A model generated the notes under the pieces. It searched no databases. It saw nothing but the letters and a program-made list of their open reading frames with translations, and had not been told where the DNA came from. DNA of 64,000 bases from an uncultured Burkholderiales bacterium (GTDB lineage Bacteria > Pseudomonadota > Gammaproteobacteria > Burkholderiales > Burkholderiaceae_C): contig CAMFGY010000005.1 of the NCBI GenBank assembly GCA_945952065.1, positions 1-64,000 of the forward strand, in the 5' to 3' direction. Numbering within the stretch: position 1 is the stretch's first letter; every line of letters begins with the position of its first letter. A program made the translations under genes and the position numbers. Of the stretch, positions 8,477 through 18,793 are shown piece after piece.

Positions 8477-9598
8477 TCAGGGCTGGGGATACTCCATTTG
8501 CAGGGCGACAAAGGCAGAGGTCGCGGGGCCGTAGGTGGCGGCAATGTCTCGCAGCGCGGCGTCCAGGGCGGCAACGGGCTTGACGTCCTCCAGCGGTTTC
8601 AGCATGCGATGGGGCGGCTTGGGGGCAGCGGCAAGGCGGTCCGGAACAATCAGCAAGCCGCCGCGAGACCGCAGCTCCGTGGCCGAGGGCGCGACGGAGA
8701 CCGCGTTGGAGCGATAAGTCCGCGAGTAGGCGTCGGCCACAAGTGCCAAGGCCACTTCGTTCACGCCATTGGTAATCGGCACGCCGACCTCTTCGTGAGA
8801 CCAAAACGACACCCAGTTGGCCGCCGCCACAAACAGATGGGAAGCCTTGAGTTTGAAGTCGCCGCTTCTGTGCGCGGCACTCCAATCAGTGACCCCCATG
8901 GTGCGCGCCAAGGCCATGGCTTTCTCGGGCCCGCCCATGGCCTCGACCAACGCCAAGGCCACAGGAATTGACGCCGTCACACCGGTGGTGGTGATGATTT
9001 TTGCGTCCGCAATATAGCGACGGTTGCTGACCCAGGTGGTCTCGGGGAACTTCTTACTCAAGTCATCAAAAGAGTACCAGTGACCCACCGCCTTGCGCCC
9101 CTTAAGCAGACCGGCATGGGCCAGCACCCAAACGCCATCGCACACGCCCACAATGGTCGCGCCCTTGGCGGCTTGCCCGGCAACCCAACTCAGCAAGGCC
9201 GCATCTTCCGTGCGATGCACGGCCGGCACGATGACGTAATCAGCCCCTTGCGGAAAGCGCGCATCAAATTCTTGGACCGTGGAATGTGGCCGAATCTTGA
9301 GGGCCGGGAACATCTGAATCGGGCCCGGCTGGGTGGCCAGAGCGATCACCTCCGCAAGGCCGGACTCATGCAAAACCCCATAGGGAACGACATAGTCGGT
9401 CAATTCGGTAAACGTGTTCTCTGCGACCACAGCCACCACCGGCCGGGAACGGCCAAACCTTGGCCGATAGGGCGCAATGCCGAAGGCATCTTCCGAACTG
9501 AGCGCCGCGGGGCTCGCTTCGGGGTTCGGCGCACATTGGCCGGTGCTGGCCACAAGGCTGAGTGCCAGCGCGGCGATGAGACTAAAAAAAACGAGCAT
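8477..9598 (-). CDS. Exported DJ-1/PfpI-family (GATase1-like) protein
   Basis: About 373 residues: signal peptide (residues 1-21), a DJ-1/PfpI domain (about 50-245) and a C-terminal extension of about 120 residues with no motif I recognise. The nucleophile elbow is IVGVCDGVWVLAHAGLL with Cys153, as in the amidase-like domain of GlxA-type AraC regulators. ADYVIVPAV and TGVTASIPVALALVEAMGG are also GlxA-like. The AraC helix-turn-helix is absent and a signal peptide is present, so this is an exported relative rather than a regulator. ATG 9598 starts the signal peptide. The enzymatic role is unknown; family members include glyoxalases, hydratases and peptidases. Confidence 0.82.
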   Translation of the reverse strand: MLVFFSLIAALALSLVASTGQCAPNPEASPAALSSEDAFGIAPYRPRFGRSRPVVAVVAENTFTELTDYVVPYGVLHESGLAEVIALATQPGPIQMFPALKIRPHSTVQEFDARFPQGADYVIVPAVHRTEDAALLSWVAGQAAKGATIVGVCDGVWVLAHAGLLKGRKAVGHWYSFDDLSKKFPETTWVSNRRYIADAKIITTTGVTASIPVALALVEAMGGPEKAMALARTMGVTDWSAAHRSGDFKLKASHLFVAAANWVSFWSHEEVGVPITNGVNEVALALVADAYSRTYRSNAVSVAPSATELRSRGGLLIVPDRLAAAPKPPHRMLKPLEDVKPVAALDAALRDIAATYGPATSAFVALQMEYPQP

Positions 9599-10012
9599 AA
9601 GGCTTGATCCATGGGGGCAAGGTGAATGGAAGTCACCCAGACCAAGACGCACAAGGCCCGATCTCAGGGCCTCGTTCAGTTGGCCGCTTACAGAAAAACT
9701 GAAGCCGCAACTTGTTTCAACCCAAGCCCGTATTCAAGCAAAAGAAGAGAGCCGTCCCAAGAGTCATAGGTCAAAGCCAAGCGCAAACCGTCAAGGCCGT
9801 TTGGCGCGGCTTCGCAGAGGCTGGCTCCTGAGCCCAGGGATGCGTCGCCCAACCAATGAAAGATGCCACAGGTTCAGAGCGAACCGATGAATCGCCGCAA
9901 GCAAACCCCAGGCGCGTTTGCGGGAGCGCTTTCACGCCGGGCTCTAAGGGTGAGGACTGGTGTTGGAGTTCAGCGGCGGCAAAGCCTATCCGTTGCAGTG
10001 AAGTGTTAGGCA
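9599..10012. other. Non-coding stretch with attC-like end
   Basis: About 410 bases with visibly lower GC than the flanks and no convincing gene on either strand. Short open frames here lack start signals and homology. The right end (9954-10012, minus strand) resembles an integron attC site and is listed separately. A GCCCAAC at 9848-9854 (GTTGGGC on the minus strand) has the form of an attC outer core, but such 7-mers are common by chance. Confidence 0.6.
9954..10012 (-). repeat. Degenerate attC-like sequence next to stop codon
   Basis: Read on the minus strand, the stop codon of the gene at 10013 is followed within one base by GCCTAAC, which fits the attC core RYYYAAC. ACTTCACTGCAAC comes next, then a GC-rich centre, then GCTGAACTCCAAC. 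Order and spacing are close to the 60-base attC of well-known resistance cassettes (TCTAACAATTCATTCAAGC ... GGCTTAACTCAAGC). The expected right core GTTRRRY is not intact (ACACCAG instead). No integrase gene is visible in the window. This is a resemblance judged by eye, not a computed hit. Confidence 0.35.
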
Positions 10013-10528
10013 TCATTTGTCCTCGTCTCGTGCCCGGCATGAAAGTTCGGCGTAGCGGCCGCTTGGTGCTGCAAAGCTGAGTTTCGACTCCCTTTGGTAC
10101 ATCTCCAAAGATGCGTACTCACGCAGGCTGCATCGATTGGCTGCGGCAAATTCCGCAAGCTCGCTTGTACTCCCTCGCAGCCGAACAACAAGGCCGCCCC
10201 CTTCGCTCACGCAACACCCGACGTACTTGCTCATGTATTCCTCTTCAAGGATCACAAGGTCGTGACCCAAGACACGCAACTCGCTTCGAATGCGGTAGTA
10301 GTCCGTGTAATCAACGCGGATGAGAGGTCGGAAGGGAATCAAGCCTTGCTCTTTGAACTCCCTCAGCACCGCGCCAATATTCTTTTGTCTTTCGAACATG
10401 GGAACAGGGCGCAATGCGCCAAGCAACCTGGCGACAGCTTTATCCCCTTGCGGCAAAGCATGAACATCCATCGCAGCGGATACGCCGGCCCACAACAAAA
10501 GTAGCCTTAACCTTTGCATGGCCGTCAT
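10013..10528 (-). CDS. Hypothetical exported protein (orphan)
   Basis: Not recognised. About 171 residues with an N-terminal signal peptide (MQRLRLLLLWAGVSAAMDVHA), so probably periplasmic. The mature part is soluble and rich in Arg and Glu, with a double cysteine (YVGCCVSEGG) and a third Cys in AANRCSLREY. Starts at ATG 10528 (MTAMQRL) or ATG 10519 (MQRL) are equally possible; no Shine-Dalgarno sequence decides. Base composition is lower in GC and codon use less biased than in neighbours, suggesting transfer. It sits between repeat copy A (91 bases upstream of the start) and the attC-like sequence (directly after the stop), and points the same way as the next orphan gene. Confidence 0.65.
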   Translation of the reverse strand: MTAMQRLRLLLLWAGVSAAMDVHALPQGDKAVARLLGALRPVPMFERQKNIGAVLREFKEQGLIPFRPLIRVDYTDYYRIRSELRVLGHDLVILEEEYMSKYVGCCVSEGGGLVVRLRGSTSELAEFAAANRCSLREYASLEMYQRESKLSFAAPSGRYAELSCRARDEDK

Positions 10529-10615
10529 GGTGGCGCCCAACGAAGCTGTTCGACGACCCACGATTCACTGCCAACATCATCCCGGAATGCGGCTGATGAC
10601 ATGCAAAGGCAGGGG

Positions 10616-10713
10616 CTTGGGTTCATCGGTGAATTGAATCGGTAGCCGCAGTTTCGGCATGGTCCTGGCGATTGTGCCGCTGGTTGAACCCGTTACTGGC
10701 CTGTCTTTTGCCA
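10616..10713. repeat. Diverged direct repeat, copy A
   Basis: Matches copy B at 11531-11625 in order and orientation. Shared blocks are TCATCGGTG, then TTGAAT, GCAGTTT, GCGATTGTGC, ACTGGCCT, TTGCCA and GGCAT, with short gaps. On the plus strand both copies can be read as LGSSV ... AIV-LV-P-TGL, with a stop codon inside copy A. The repeat may therefore be the relic of a duplicated gene fragment rather than a regulatory element. Copy A lies 88 bases upstream of ATG 10528. Confidence 0.65.
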
Positions 10714-10783
10714 GAGGCATGCGTTCATGCGGTTCTCGGTGTTGCGGACCATGCGGGCGGTGTCATGCCACGCAAGGGCTTGA

Positions 10784-11449
10784 CTAGAACGCCTTGGACT
10801 CGGTCGCCGAGGCAGAGATTGGGCTGAGCACAAAACCTGGGAACTCACGCTTTGCGAGTTCAAGAAGCGCGGGAAGATCAGGGGCCCTTTGAACCAGCTT
10901 GGAATTTTCAGCGCCCGGTGTCCGGGATAGGCCGCTGTCCTGAAATCTTGAAAGTACGAACCCGAAGCGGTTAATTTGGAAGTCAGCAACAAGCTCTGAT
11001 CCGGCTTGTTGTTGAGTCGCAGGAAAAGTGTAGAGGGCTTCCCATCGGTGGGCTCCGAACACGCGATGCTGGAGTGAACTGGATTCGACTTGAGAAGAGG
11101 CTGAGGACAGCAGCGTCAGCTCAATGGCTTCACCGCCCGTTCGCAAATAGAGCCGCTTCAGGGGCAGCTCCGAGGACTGCTGGGAATGGATGACGACAAC
11201 GGCGATGCCGAATCCACCCGTAGCCGTCAACTCATTCAAATCCTTCGGATAAGCAATATCGAACACGCCGAACCTGGGCACTGGTGCGTACTGCTGATAT
11301 CTGAGCGCGGCTTGTTGAACTCGCTGACTCAGGACAGCCGGCGAAAGTGGTGCCTGGACGCTTGCGCCTGGACTGACAAGATGAACCTCCTGGGCAAGTG
11401 CGCAGGCGGTCATGAAAAAAGATAGCGCGAGGAGAGAGGCTTGTTTCAT
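10784..11449 (-). CDS. Hypothetical exported protein (orphan)
   Basis: Not recognised. About 221 residues with a signal peptide (MKQASLLALSFFMTACALAQ) and a soluble remainder rich in Ser, Gln and Leu. ALLELAKREFPGF near the C-terminus is the only helix-like block that stands out. ATG 11449 begins the signal peptide; an earlier in-frame codon at 11470 adds MASSLDV. Composition is AT-richer than the flanking peptidase genes. It is flanked by repeat copies A and B on the same strand as the other orphan gene. The MTACALA segment could also be read as a lipobox (TACA), which would make it a lipoprotein, but the spacing is less typical. Confidence 0.65.
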   Translation of the reverse strand: MKQASLLALSFFMTACALAQEVHLVSPGASVQAPLSPAVLSQRVQQAALRYQQYAPVPRFGVFDIAYPKDLNELTATGGFGIAVVVIHSQQSSELPLKRLYLRTGGEAIELTLLSSASSQVESSSLQHRVFGAHRWEALYTFPATQQQAGSELVADFQINRFGFVLSRFQDSGLSRTPGAENSKLVQRAPDLPALLELAKREFPGFVLSPISASATESKAF

Positions 11450-11950
11450 GACGTCCAAGGAGCTTGCCAAATAGGCCCAAATCCACGCCCCTCACGCCGT
11501 ACGGCGAGCGCCAGTTTGCGTGCGCGGGTGTCTGGGATCATCGGTGCGTGAGTTTGAATGTTGGCGCTGCAGTTTTGCGATTGTGCTGCTTGTCGACCCC
11601 ACTGGCCTCCACATTGCCAAGGCATTGGCTACCTACGCAAGGTCAGATTCCCAATCGATGCCAATGAAAAAATGGCCCAGGCAAAAAACTCGACCCCAAG
11701 CTGTTTGCATCAAGCTCACCGACCGGCTGTGACAGGCAACGATGTCATGGCGCGCCCATTGTGGGAAGCTCTGTCGCTGCCATTCACGAGCACAACTTTC
11801 GCCGAAATAAAGCCACCAGCACACCGGTGAAGGTGCGGCTGGCGGCCTGTTCTCTGACCCACCCGGCCCATGGTGGCCATCACGCCCAGCGCGCCTCCGT
11901 GAGGCACTTGGGCGCCGTGAACACCGCAGGCCGAGTTGCGGGAACCAAGA
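11450..11950. other. Non-coding stretch holding repeat copy B
   Basis: Five hundred bases without a convincing gene. The first part carries repeat copy B (11531-11625). The rest drifts from AT-richer sequence to the high GC of the peptidase genes. A minus-strand frame between about 11760 and 11900 reads like eroded coding sequence with internal stops, but it is too short and broken to identify. No tRNA, insertion-sequence end or hairpin terminator was seen. Confidence 0.6.
11531..11625. repeat. Diverged direct repeat, copy B
   Basis: Partner of the copy at 10616-10713, about 915 bases away and in the same orientation. It sits 82-87 bases upstream of ATG 11449, nearly the same distance as copy A from its own gene. 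The gene and repeat therefore form a two-unit array with different genes but similar upstream sequence. Confidence 0.65.
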
Positions 11951-13369
11951 TCACCGGCTCAGCTTGAACTCCCCAAAGCCCTTGAGCTGTTCGGCCACGG
12001 CCTTGTCGCCCACCACGATGAGCGACTGGCTCTCAGGCGAGAAATAGGTCTTGCCGATCTCGCGCACCTGTTCGGCCGTGACCTTTTGGATCAGCGGCAC
12101 GTACTGGCCCAGGTACTCGGCGGGCAGGCCCACCAGCCAGTTGTTGGCCAAGGTTTGCGCCACGGCACCTTGCAGCTGGGTGGTCAGCAAATAGCTGCCG
12201 GCCACATAGCGCTTGGTCATTTGCAGTTCTTCGGCCGGCACCAGCTCGGTGCCGATGCGGCGGTATTCCTTGATGAACTCTTGCAAGGCCGCGCCCGTGA
12301 CTTCATTGCGCACATCGGCGCCACCGGTGATGGCGCCGCCCACCCGGTAAGAGCGGGCACCCGCATTGGCGCCATAGGTGTAGCCCTTTTCCTCGCGCAG
12401 GTTTTGGTTCACGCGGCTGGAGAAGCCGCTGCCCAAGATGGTGCTGGTCAGGCGCAGCGGCACCTGGTCGGCCCCGCTGGCGGGAGCGCCGGGGCGGCCC
12501 AGGCGCACGGTGGACTGCACGCTGCCTTCGCGCTCCAGCAGCACGTGCTGGGGCTTGGCCGAGAGCGGCGAGGCCGGGATCTCAGCGGGCGCTGCGCCGC
12601 TGGCGGCCCAGTCGCCGAAGGCGGCTTGGGCCATCTTCAGGCCTTCGTCGGCGCTGATGCGGCCGGTGATGACCAGCAGCGCACGGTCCGGGCGGAAGCG
12701 CTTGGCATGCTCGGCGCGCAAGGCGGCGGCCGTGGTGGCCTCGATCGATTCGGCGGTCTCTTGGCTGCGGCCATAGGGGTGGTCACCGTAGATGGCGGCA
12801 TTCAGGGCCTTGTTGGCGCGAAAGCCCGGCTGGGCGCTGGCCACCTTCAAGGCCTGCAAGGCATTTGCCTTGGCCAGGTTCACCTCGCCCTCGGGGAAGG
12901 ACGGCTGCCGTGCCACTTCGGCCAGCAGCTTCATCATGCCCTCGGCATGCGATTTAAGGGCGTAGGCGGTCAGTGTGATGCCGTCGTTAGCCGCCGCAGC
13001 CGCCACGCCGCCGCCCATGCCTTGAGCGGCCTCAGCAATGGCGCGCGAGTCGCGCTGGGCCGTGCCCTCGTTCAAGAGGCCGGCCAGCAGCTTGGCTTGG
13101 CCGGGCGAGTTGGCGGCGTCGGCGCCAAAACCGGCACCGCGCAAGGCCAAAACATAGTCCACGCGCGGCAACCCTTGGCGCGGCAGCACCCAGACTTCCA
13201 GCCCATTGGCCAGCGTCTTCTTGCTGATCTGCGGCACTTGGATGGGCTTGTCTTGGCCGTACTTGGGCAGCTCGGCGGGCATCTTGACCGGCTCGGCGGC
13301 CGAAGTTCCCAACGGCAGGGCCAGCAGGGCAGCAAGAGCGATGGTGTTCAGCTTGTGATGGATCATCAT
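11951..13369 (-). CDS. M16 peptidase family, non-catalytic partner
   Basis: Exported protein of about 472 residues with a signal peptide (to about residue 25, GTSAAEP) and two M16 (insulinase/mitochondrial-processing-peptidase-like) domains. The zinc motif HxxEH is absent: the position reads GQAKLLAGLLNEGT (about residues 90-103), with K, A and G in place of H, E and H. In M16B pairs one subunit is catalytic and the other binds substrate; this fits the second role. Start ATG 13369 has a GGGAG Shine-Dalgarno sequence 9 bases upstream; a TTG at 13393 would overlap the upstream gene's stop. It follows the catalytic partner by 20 bases, so they are one operon. Probably periplasmic. Confidence 0.9.
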   Translation of the reverse strand: MMIHHKLNTIALAALLALPLGTSAAEPVKMPAELPKYGQDKPIQVPQISKKTLANGLEVWVLPRQGLPRVDYVLALRGAGFGADAANSPGQAKLLAGLLNEGTAQRDSRAIAEAAQGMGGGVAAAAANDGITLTAYALKSHAEGMMKLLAEVARQPSFPEGEVNLAKANALQALKVASAQPGFRANKALNAAIYGDHPYGRSQETAESIEATTAAALRAEHAKRFRPDRALLVITGRISADEGLKMAQAAFGDWAASGAAPAEIPASPLSAKPQHVLLEREGSVQSTVRLGRPGAPASGADQVPLRLTSTILGSGFSSRVNQNLREEKGYTYGANAGARSYRVGGAITGGADVRNEVTGAALQEFIKEYRRIGTELVPAEELQMTKRYVAGSYLLTTQLQGAVAQTLANNWLVGLPAEYLGQYVPLIQKVTAEQVREIGKTYFSPESQSLIVVGDKAVAEQLKGFGEFKLSR

Positions 13370-13389
13370 GGTGAAGGTCTCCCTCGCGT

Positions 13390-14802
13390 TCAAGGCTTGG
13401 TGGCGGCGCTGGCGGCATCAGCCGCTGCCGGGGCGGCCAGCATGGCCACCGGCTTGCGGTCGATCACCGAGCGGTTGGCACGGGTCAGATAGGTCTTGGC
13501 CACGCGCTGCACATCGGCCGAGGTGACGGCCTCAATCCAAGCGGGGATCTGGTTCACCACCTTGGCATCGCCCCAAAGGGCCTGCAGCTTGGCCAGCGTG
13601 TCGGCGCGGCTCAAGAAGCTCTCCAGGCCGTTGTACCAATCGGCCAGCAAGCGGGTCTTGACGCGCTTGAGCGTGGCCTCGTCCACGCCGTCTTTCACCA
13701 CCTTGGCGATTTCTTCGTCCATGGCGGCCAGCAGCGCATCGGCCGTGGTGTTGGGCTTGTAGAGCGCAAAGACGGTGAAGATGGTCGGGCCGTCATATTC
13801 CCAGATGCTGGTCAGGCCGTAGAGCGAATCGATATTGAGCGCCAACTCGCGGCCCTTGATCAGGCCTTGATAAAAGCCCGAGGCGTCGCCGCCGGCCAGC
13901 AGCTCGCCCAGCACGGCCATGCCGGGCTGGTCTTTGCTGCCGCGGTCCGGCATCTTCCAAGCGGCTGCAATGGCAGGCACTTGGGCCAGCTTGTCGCTTT
14001 GCTGCAGGCGCTTCTCGGCGGTGTTCAGGCCTTCGCGGAAATCACTGGGCGCCGGTGTGGGGCGCTTGGGGATGGCAGCAAAGTACTTTTCGGCCAGGGC
14101 AAATGCCTTGGCCGGCGTGATGTCGCCGGCAATCGACAGCACCGCATTGTTGGGGCCGTAGTAGTCGCGATGGAAGGCGCGCACATCATCGAGGCTGGCG
14201 TTCTCCAGGTCTTTGAAGCTGCCGTAGCCGTCGTGGTTGTTCTCCCATTTCTCGAAGGCCAGGCCGCCAATGTCGATCCACATGAAACCGCCATAGGGCT
14301 GGTTCTGCACATTGACGCGGATCTCTTCCTTCACCACGTCTTGCTGGTTCTTCAGCGTGGCGGGGTTGAAGTCCAGGGTCTTCATGCGGTCGGCTTCCAG
14401 CCAGAGGATGGATTCCAGCGAAGACACCGGTGCAGTCTCGATGTAGTTGGTGAAGTCTGGGCGGGTAGAGCCGTTGTTATTGCCGCCCCCGCCGGTGATG
14501 ACCTTGTCGAACACGCCCTTGGGTGCATTGGGCGTGCCCTGGAACATCAGGTGCTCAAACAAATGCGCAAAGCCGGTGCGGTTCTTGGGTTCCAGGCGCA
14601 TGCCCACTTTGTAGACCACGCTCACCCCCACGGTGGGCGAGCTGTGGTCTTCAGAGACCAAGACGGTCAAGCCATTGGCGAGCTTTTTGCTGCTCACCGG
14701 CAGCTGCCACTGATCGGCGGCTTGCGCCGCGAGAGACAGGGCCAGGCCGGTGGCCATGACCAGCCAGGACTTCAGCGTGGGTGTGCGCCGTTGATTCTGC
14801 AT
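13390..14802 (-). CDS. M16 family zinc metallopeptidase (catalytic subunit)
   Basis: Exported peptidase of about 470 residues. The signal peptide ends near residue 29 (AAQAAD). The inverted zinc motif HxxEH is intact: H80-L-F-E83-H84 in GFAHLFEHLMFQGT, and the third ligand glutamate is expected in VVKEEIRVN about 75 residues later. It would degrade peptides in the periplasm with the inactive partner encoded just downstream. An insertion with GGGGNNNGSTR follows the zinc motif, as in other bacterial M16B enzymes. ATG 14802 has GAGG 6 bases upstream and starts the signal peptide. The S9A peptidase gene lies 67 bases upstream on the same strand, so all three may be co-transcribed. Confidence 0.92.
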   Translation of the reverse strand: MQNQRRTPTLKSWLVMATGLALSLAAQAADQWQLPVSSKKLANGLTVLVSEDHSSPTVGVSVVYKVGMRLEPKNRTGFAHLFEHLMFQGTPNAPKGVFDKVITGGGGNNNGSTRPDFTNYIETAPVSSLESILWLEADRMKTLDFNPATLKNQQDVVKEEIRVNVQNQPYGGFMWIDIGGLAFEKWENNHDGYGSFKDLENASLDDVRAFHRDYYGPNNAVLSIAGDITPAKAFALAEKYFAAIPKRPTPAPSDFREGLNTAEKRLQQSDKLAQVPAIAAAWKMPDRGSKDQPGMAVLGELLAGGDASGFYQGLIKGRELALNIDSLYGLTSIWEYDGPTIFTVFALYKPNTTADALLAAMDEEIAKVVKDGVDEATLKRVKTRLLADWYNGLESFLSRADTLAKLQALWGDAKVVNQIPAWIEAVTSADVQRVAKTYLTRANRSVIDRKPVAMLAAPAAADAASAATKP

Positions 14803-14869
14803 ATGCACCTCGAATGGGCTGATGAGAAGAAAAGAAAAAGGGAAACCAAGAATCCGCTGCTTTGTTGCG

Positions 14870-17020
<2,151 letters not shown>

Positions 17021-17239
17021 CGTCCTCGTGGGTAGTTCTAACTGTCTATTTCAATGAATTCATGCCGTCTAAACCGCGGCGCTTGCCGGCTTATGGCCAG
17101 CTTGACCCACAAAAGGATTGGCCAAACAAGCCGCTGTCTTCGGCTTGCGGCTGCATCTGGCACAGGTTCACAACCACGCTGAACTCGGAGGCCTGTTGGA
17201 TTTGGGCATTGACTCGTTCCAGGTCTGATCTGCGCTGGC

Positions 17240-17602
17240 CTAGTGCCCGGTGCATTTCGCAAATTCTGGGGGCGTTAGATTTGAAACGCAGTGCTGCACC
17301 TTGGCTGCGTTGCTGATTTCCTTGGATTCGCCCTCTGCCAATTGAAACTGGTCCAGCAGCTGAGTTGTGCAAACAATGACCGGCTTACCCTCTGCGCCGG
17401 CACTTTCAATGCAGTTGGAGGTGTAGGCCAAAAAGTAGCAGGGCTTACCGCCGCACTTGATACATGAAAACTTACTGATGCCGGTTGTTGTGGTGTCCAC
17501 CTCCGTAGTCAGACCGTTGACATTGGTCACAGAGGCCGTGGTTTTGACGTCGCACGCGACTGCCGCCATTGCGATGATGAGATACAAGAGCAATTTGCGC
17601 AT
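17240..17602 (-). CDS. Small Cys-rich lipoprotein
   Basis: Not recognised. About 120 residues. The N-terminus MRKLLLYLIIAMAAVAC ends in a lipobox (AVAC), so it should be lipidated at Cys17 and membrane-anchored; Asp follows the Cys. The mature part has seven more cysteines, with a tight cluster FSCIKCGGKPC (CxxC then CGGKPC). These suggest disulphides in the periplasm or, less likely, a metal site. ATG 17602 has GAGGTC 6 bases upstream. The extension to 17665 has no support. AT-richer than the genes on either side; no partner gene is evident. Confidence 0.75.
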   Translation of the reverse strand: MRKLLLYLIIAMAAVACDVKTTASVTNVNGLTTEVDTTTTGISKFSCIKCGGKPCYFLAYTSNCIESAGAEGKPVIVCTTQLLDQFQLAEGESKEISNAAKVQHCVSNLTPPEFAKCTGH

Positions 17603-17731
17603 AGATTGACCTCGGTGTTTGGGCTGAAACGCGAATTCATCGTGCTGGGCGCCGCGCTGCCGCATTCTGGCAAGGAAGCCAGGGTATGACGAAAGCCACC
17701 CCCCGGGTTTGGCCCAGTGAAAACCCGCAGT

Positions 17732-18793
17732 TCACAGCCCTGGGCGTGAAAAGCGCTGCCGATATTGCTCTGGCGTGATGCCGGCCTGCCGCTTCAGGCT
17801 GCGCTGCAAGCTGTCCACCGACCCAAAGCCGGCTTTTTGCGCCACCCGCGCCAACGGCCACGTGCTTTGCTCCAGATGCTGTTTGGCGCGCTCCAGACGC
17901 AGCGCCTCGACGAAGCGCGCCGGGGTCTGGCCGGTCTCGCTTTGGAACAGCCGCGCAAAGTGGCGCTCGCTCATGTGTGCGCGCGCGGCCAGCGCGGCAA
18001 TGCTCAGGTCTTGCGCCGGGTGCTCCACCATCCACAACAGCAGTTCGGCCAGGCGTTGGCCCTTGGGGCCAAAGGTCTCGCTGCGACCGGCTTGCGCCTG
18101 AGCCTGCAAACCCGCCGAATATTGCGATTGCCCGCCCGGGCGGCGCAAGAACAGCACCAGATTGCGTGCCACCTGCAAGGCCAAGGCCTGACCCAGATCG
18201 GCCTCCACCAGCGCCAGCGACAGATCAATCGCCGCCGTGATGCCGGCCGAGCTGTAGAGCGGCGGGTCGGCCACAAAAATGGCATCGGGCTCCAGCCGCA
18301 CCTGCGGGTACAGCGCCGCCAGCCGCTCGCAGTACTGCCAATGTGTGGTGGCGCGGCGCCCGTCCAGCAGCCCTGCTGCCGCCAAGGCAAAAGCGCCGGT
18401 GCAAACGCTGCCCATGCGCCGCACCTGACCCACGCGCCGCTGCAGCCAAGGCACCAGCTTGGGCACCGAGCCGGGCTGCTCCAGCACGGCGTCATTGCCG
18501 CCCACCACCAAGACGGTGTCGATGGCGCCGCGCAGCGCCGCCAACGCCGTGGTCGGCCCCAGCTGCAGGCCCGAGTTGCTGGTGATGGGCCCGCCTTCCG
18601 GCGAAGCCAGCAGTAGGCGATAGGGTGCCGGGCGGCCGGCGGCTTGGCAATAGCTGTTGGCCTTGCTGAAGACCTCCCAGGGGCCCGTCACATCGAGCGA
18701 CTGGCAGCCCTCGTAGACCACCAGCACCACGGTCTTGAGCGCTGGAGACGGGGCCAGCCGCTGCGGCTTCACTTTGGCAGTTTTTGCGGTCAT
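17732..18793 (-). CDS. GlxA-family AraC-type transcriptional regulator
   Basis: Cytoplasmic regulator of about 353 residues with an N-terminal DJ-1/PfpI-like ligand domain (about 15-190) and a C-terminal AraC DNA-binding domain (about 225-340). The first domain has SVCTGAFALAAAGLLDGRRATTHW, where the nucleophile-elbow Cys is retained. The second has two helix-turn-helix units, with LARVAQKAGFGSVDSLQRSLKRQAGITPEQYR as the second. It is divergent from an MFS transporter gene 41 bases away, and a perfect 7-bp inverted repeat lies at its start codon. It probably controls that transporter and itself. ATG 18793 is chosen; an upstream in-frame codon at 18847 would overlap the MFS gene. Confidence 0.9.
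   Translation of the reverse strand: MTAKTAKVKPQRLAPSPALKTVVLVVYEGCQSLDVTGPWEVFSKANSYCQAAGRPAPYRLLLASPEGGPITSNSGLQLGPTTALAALRGAIDTVLVVGGNDAVLEQPGSVPKLVPWLQRRVGQVRRMGSVCTGAFALAAAGLLDGRRATTHWQYCERLAALYPQVRLEPDAIFVADPPLYSSAGITAAIDLSLALVEADLGQALALQVARNLVLFLRRPGGQSQYSAGLQAQAQAGRSETFGPKGQRLAELLLWMVEHPAQDLSIAALAARAHMSERHFARLFQSETGQTPARFVEALRLERAKQHLEQSTWPLARVAQKAGFGSVDSLQRSLKRQAGITPEQYRQRFSRPGL

Noticed and set aside
9848-9854. GCCCAAC as the far boundary of a 165-base attC site
   Set aside because: The inner arms do not pair convincingly over that distance and the 7-mer is expected by chance every kilobase or so. Only the 60-base match at 9954-10012 was kept.
11716-11907. Minus-strand open frame in the spacer before the M16 genes
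   Set aside because: No start signal, no homology and atypical sequence; a neighbouring frame reads better but contains stops. Left as non-coding.
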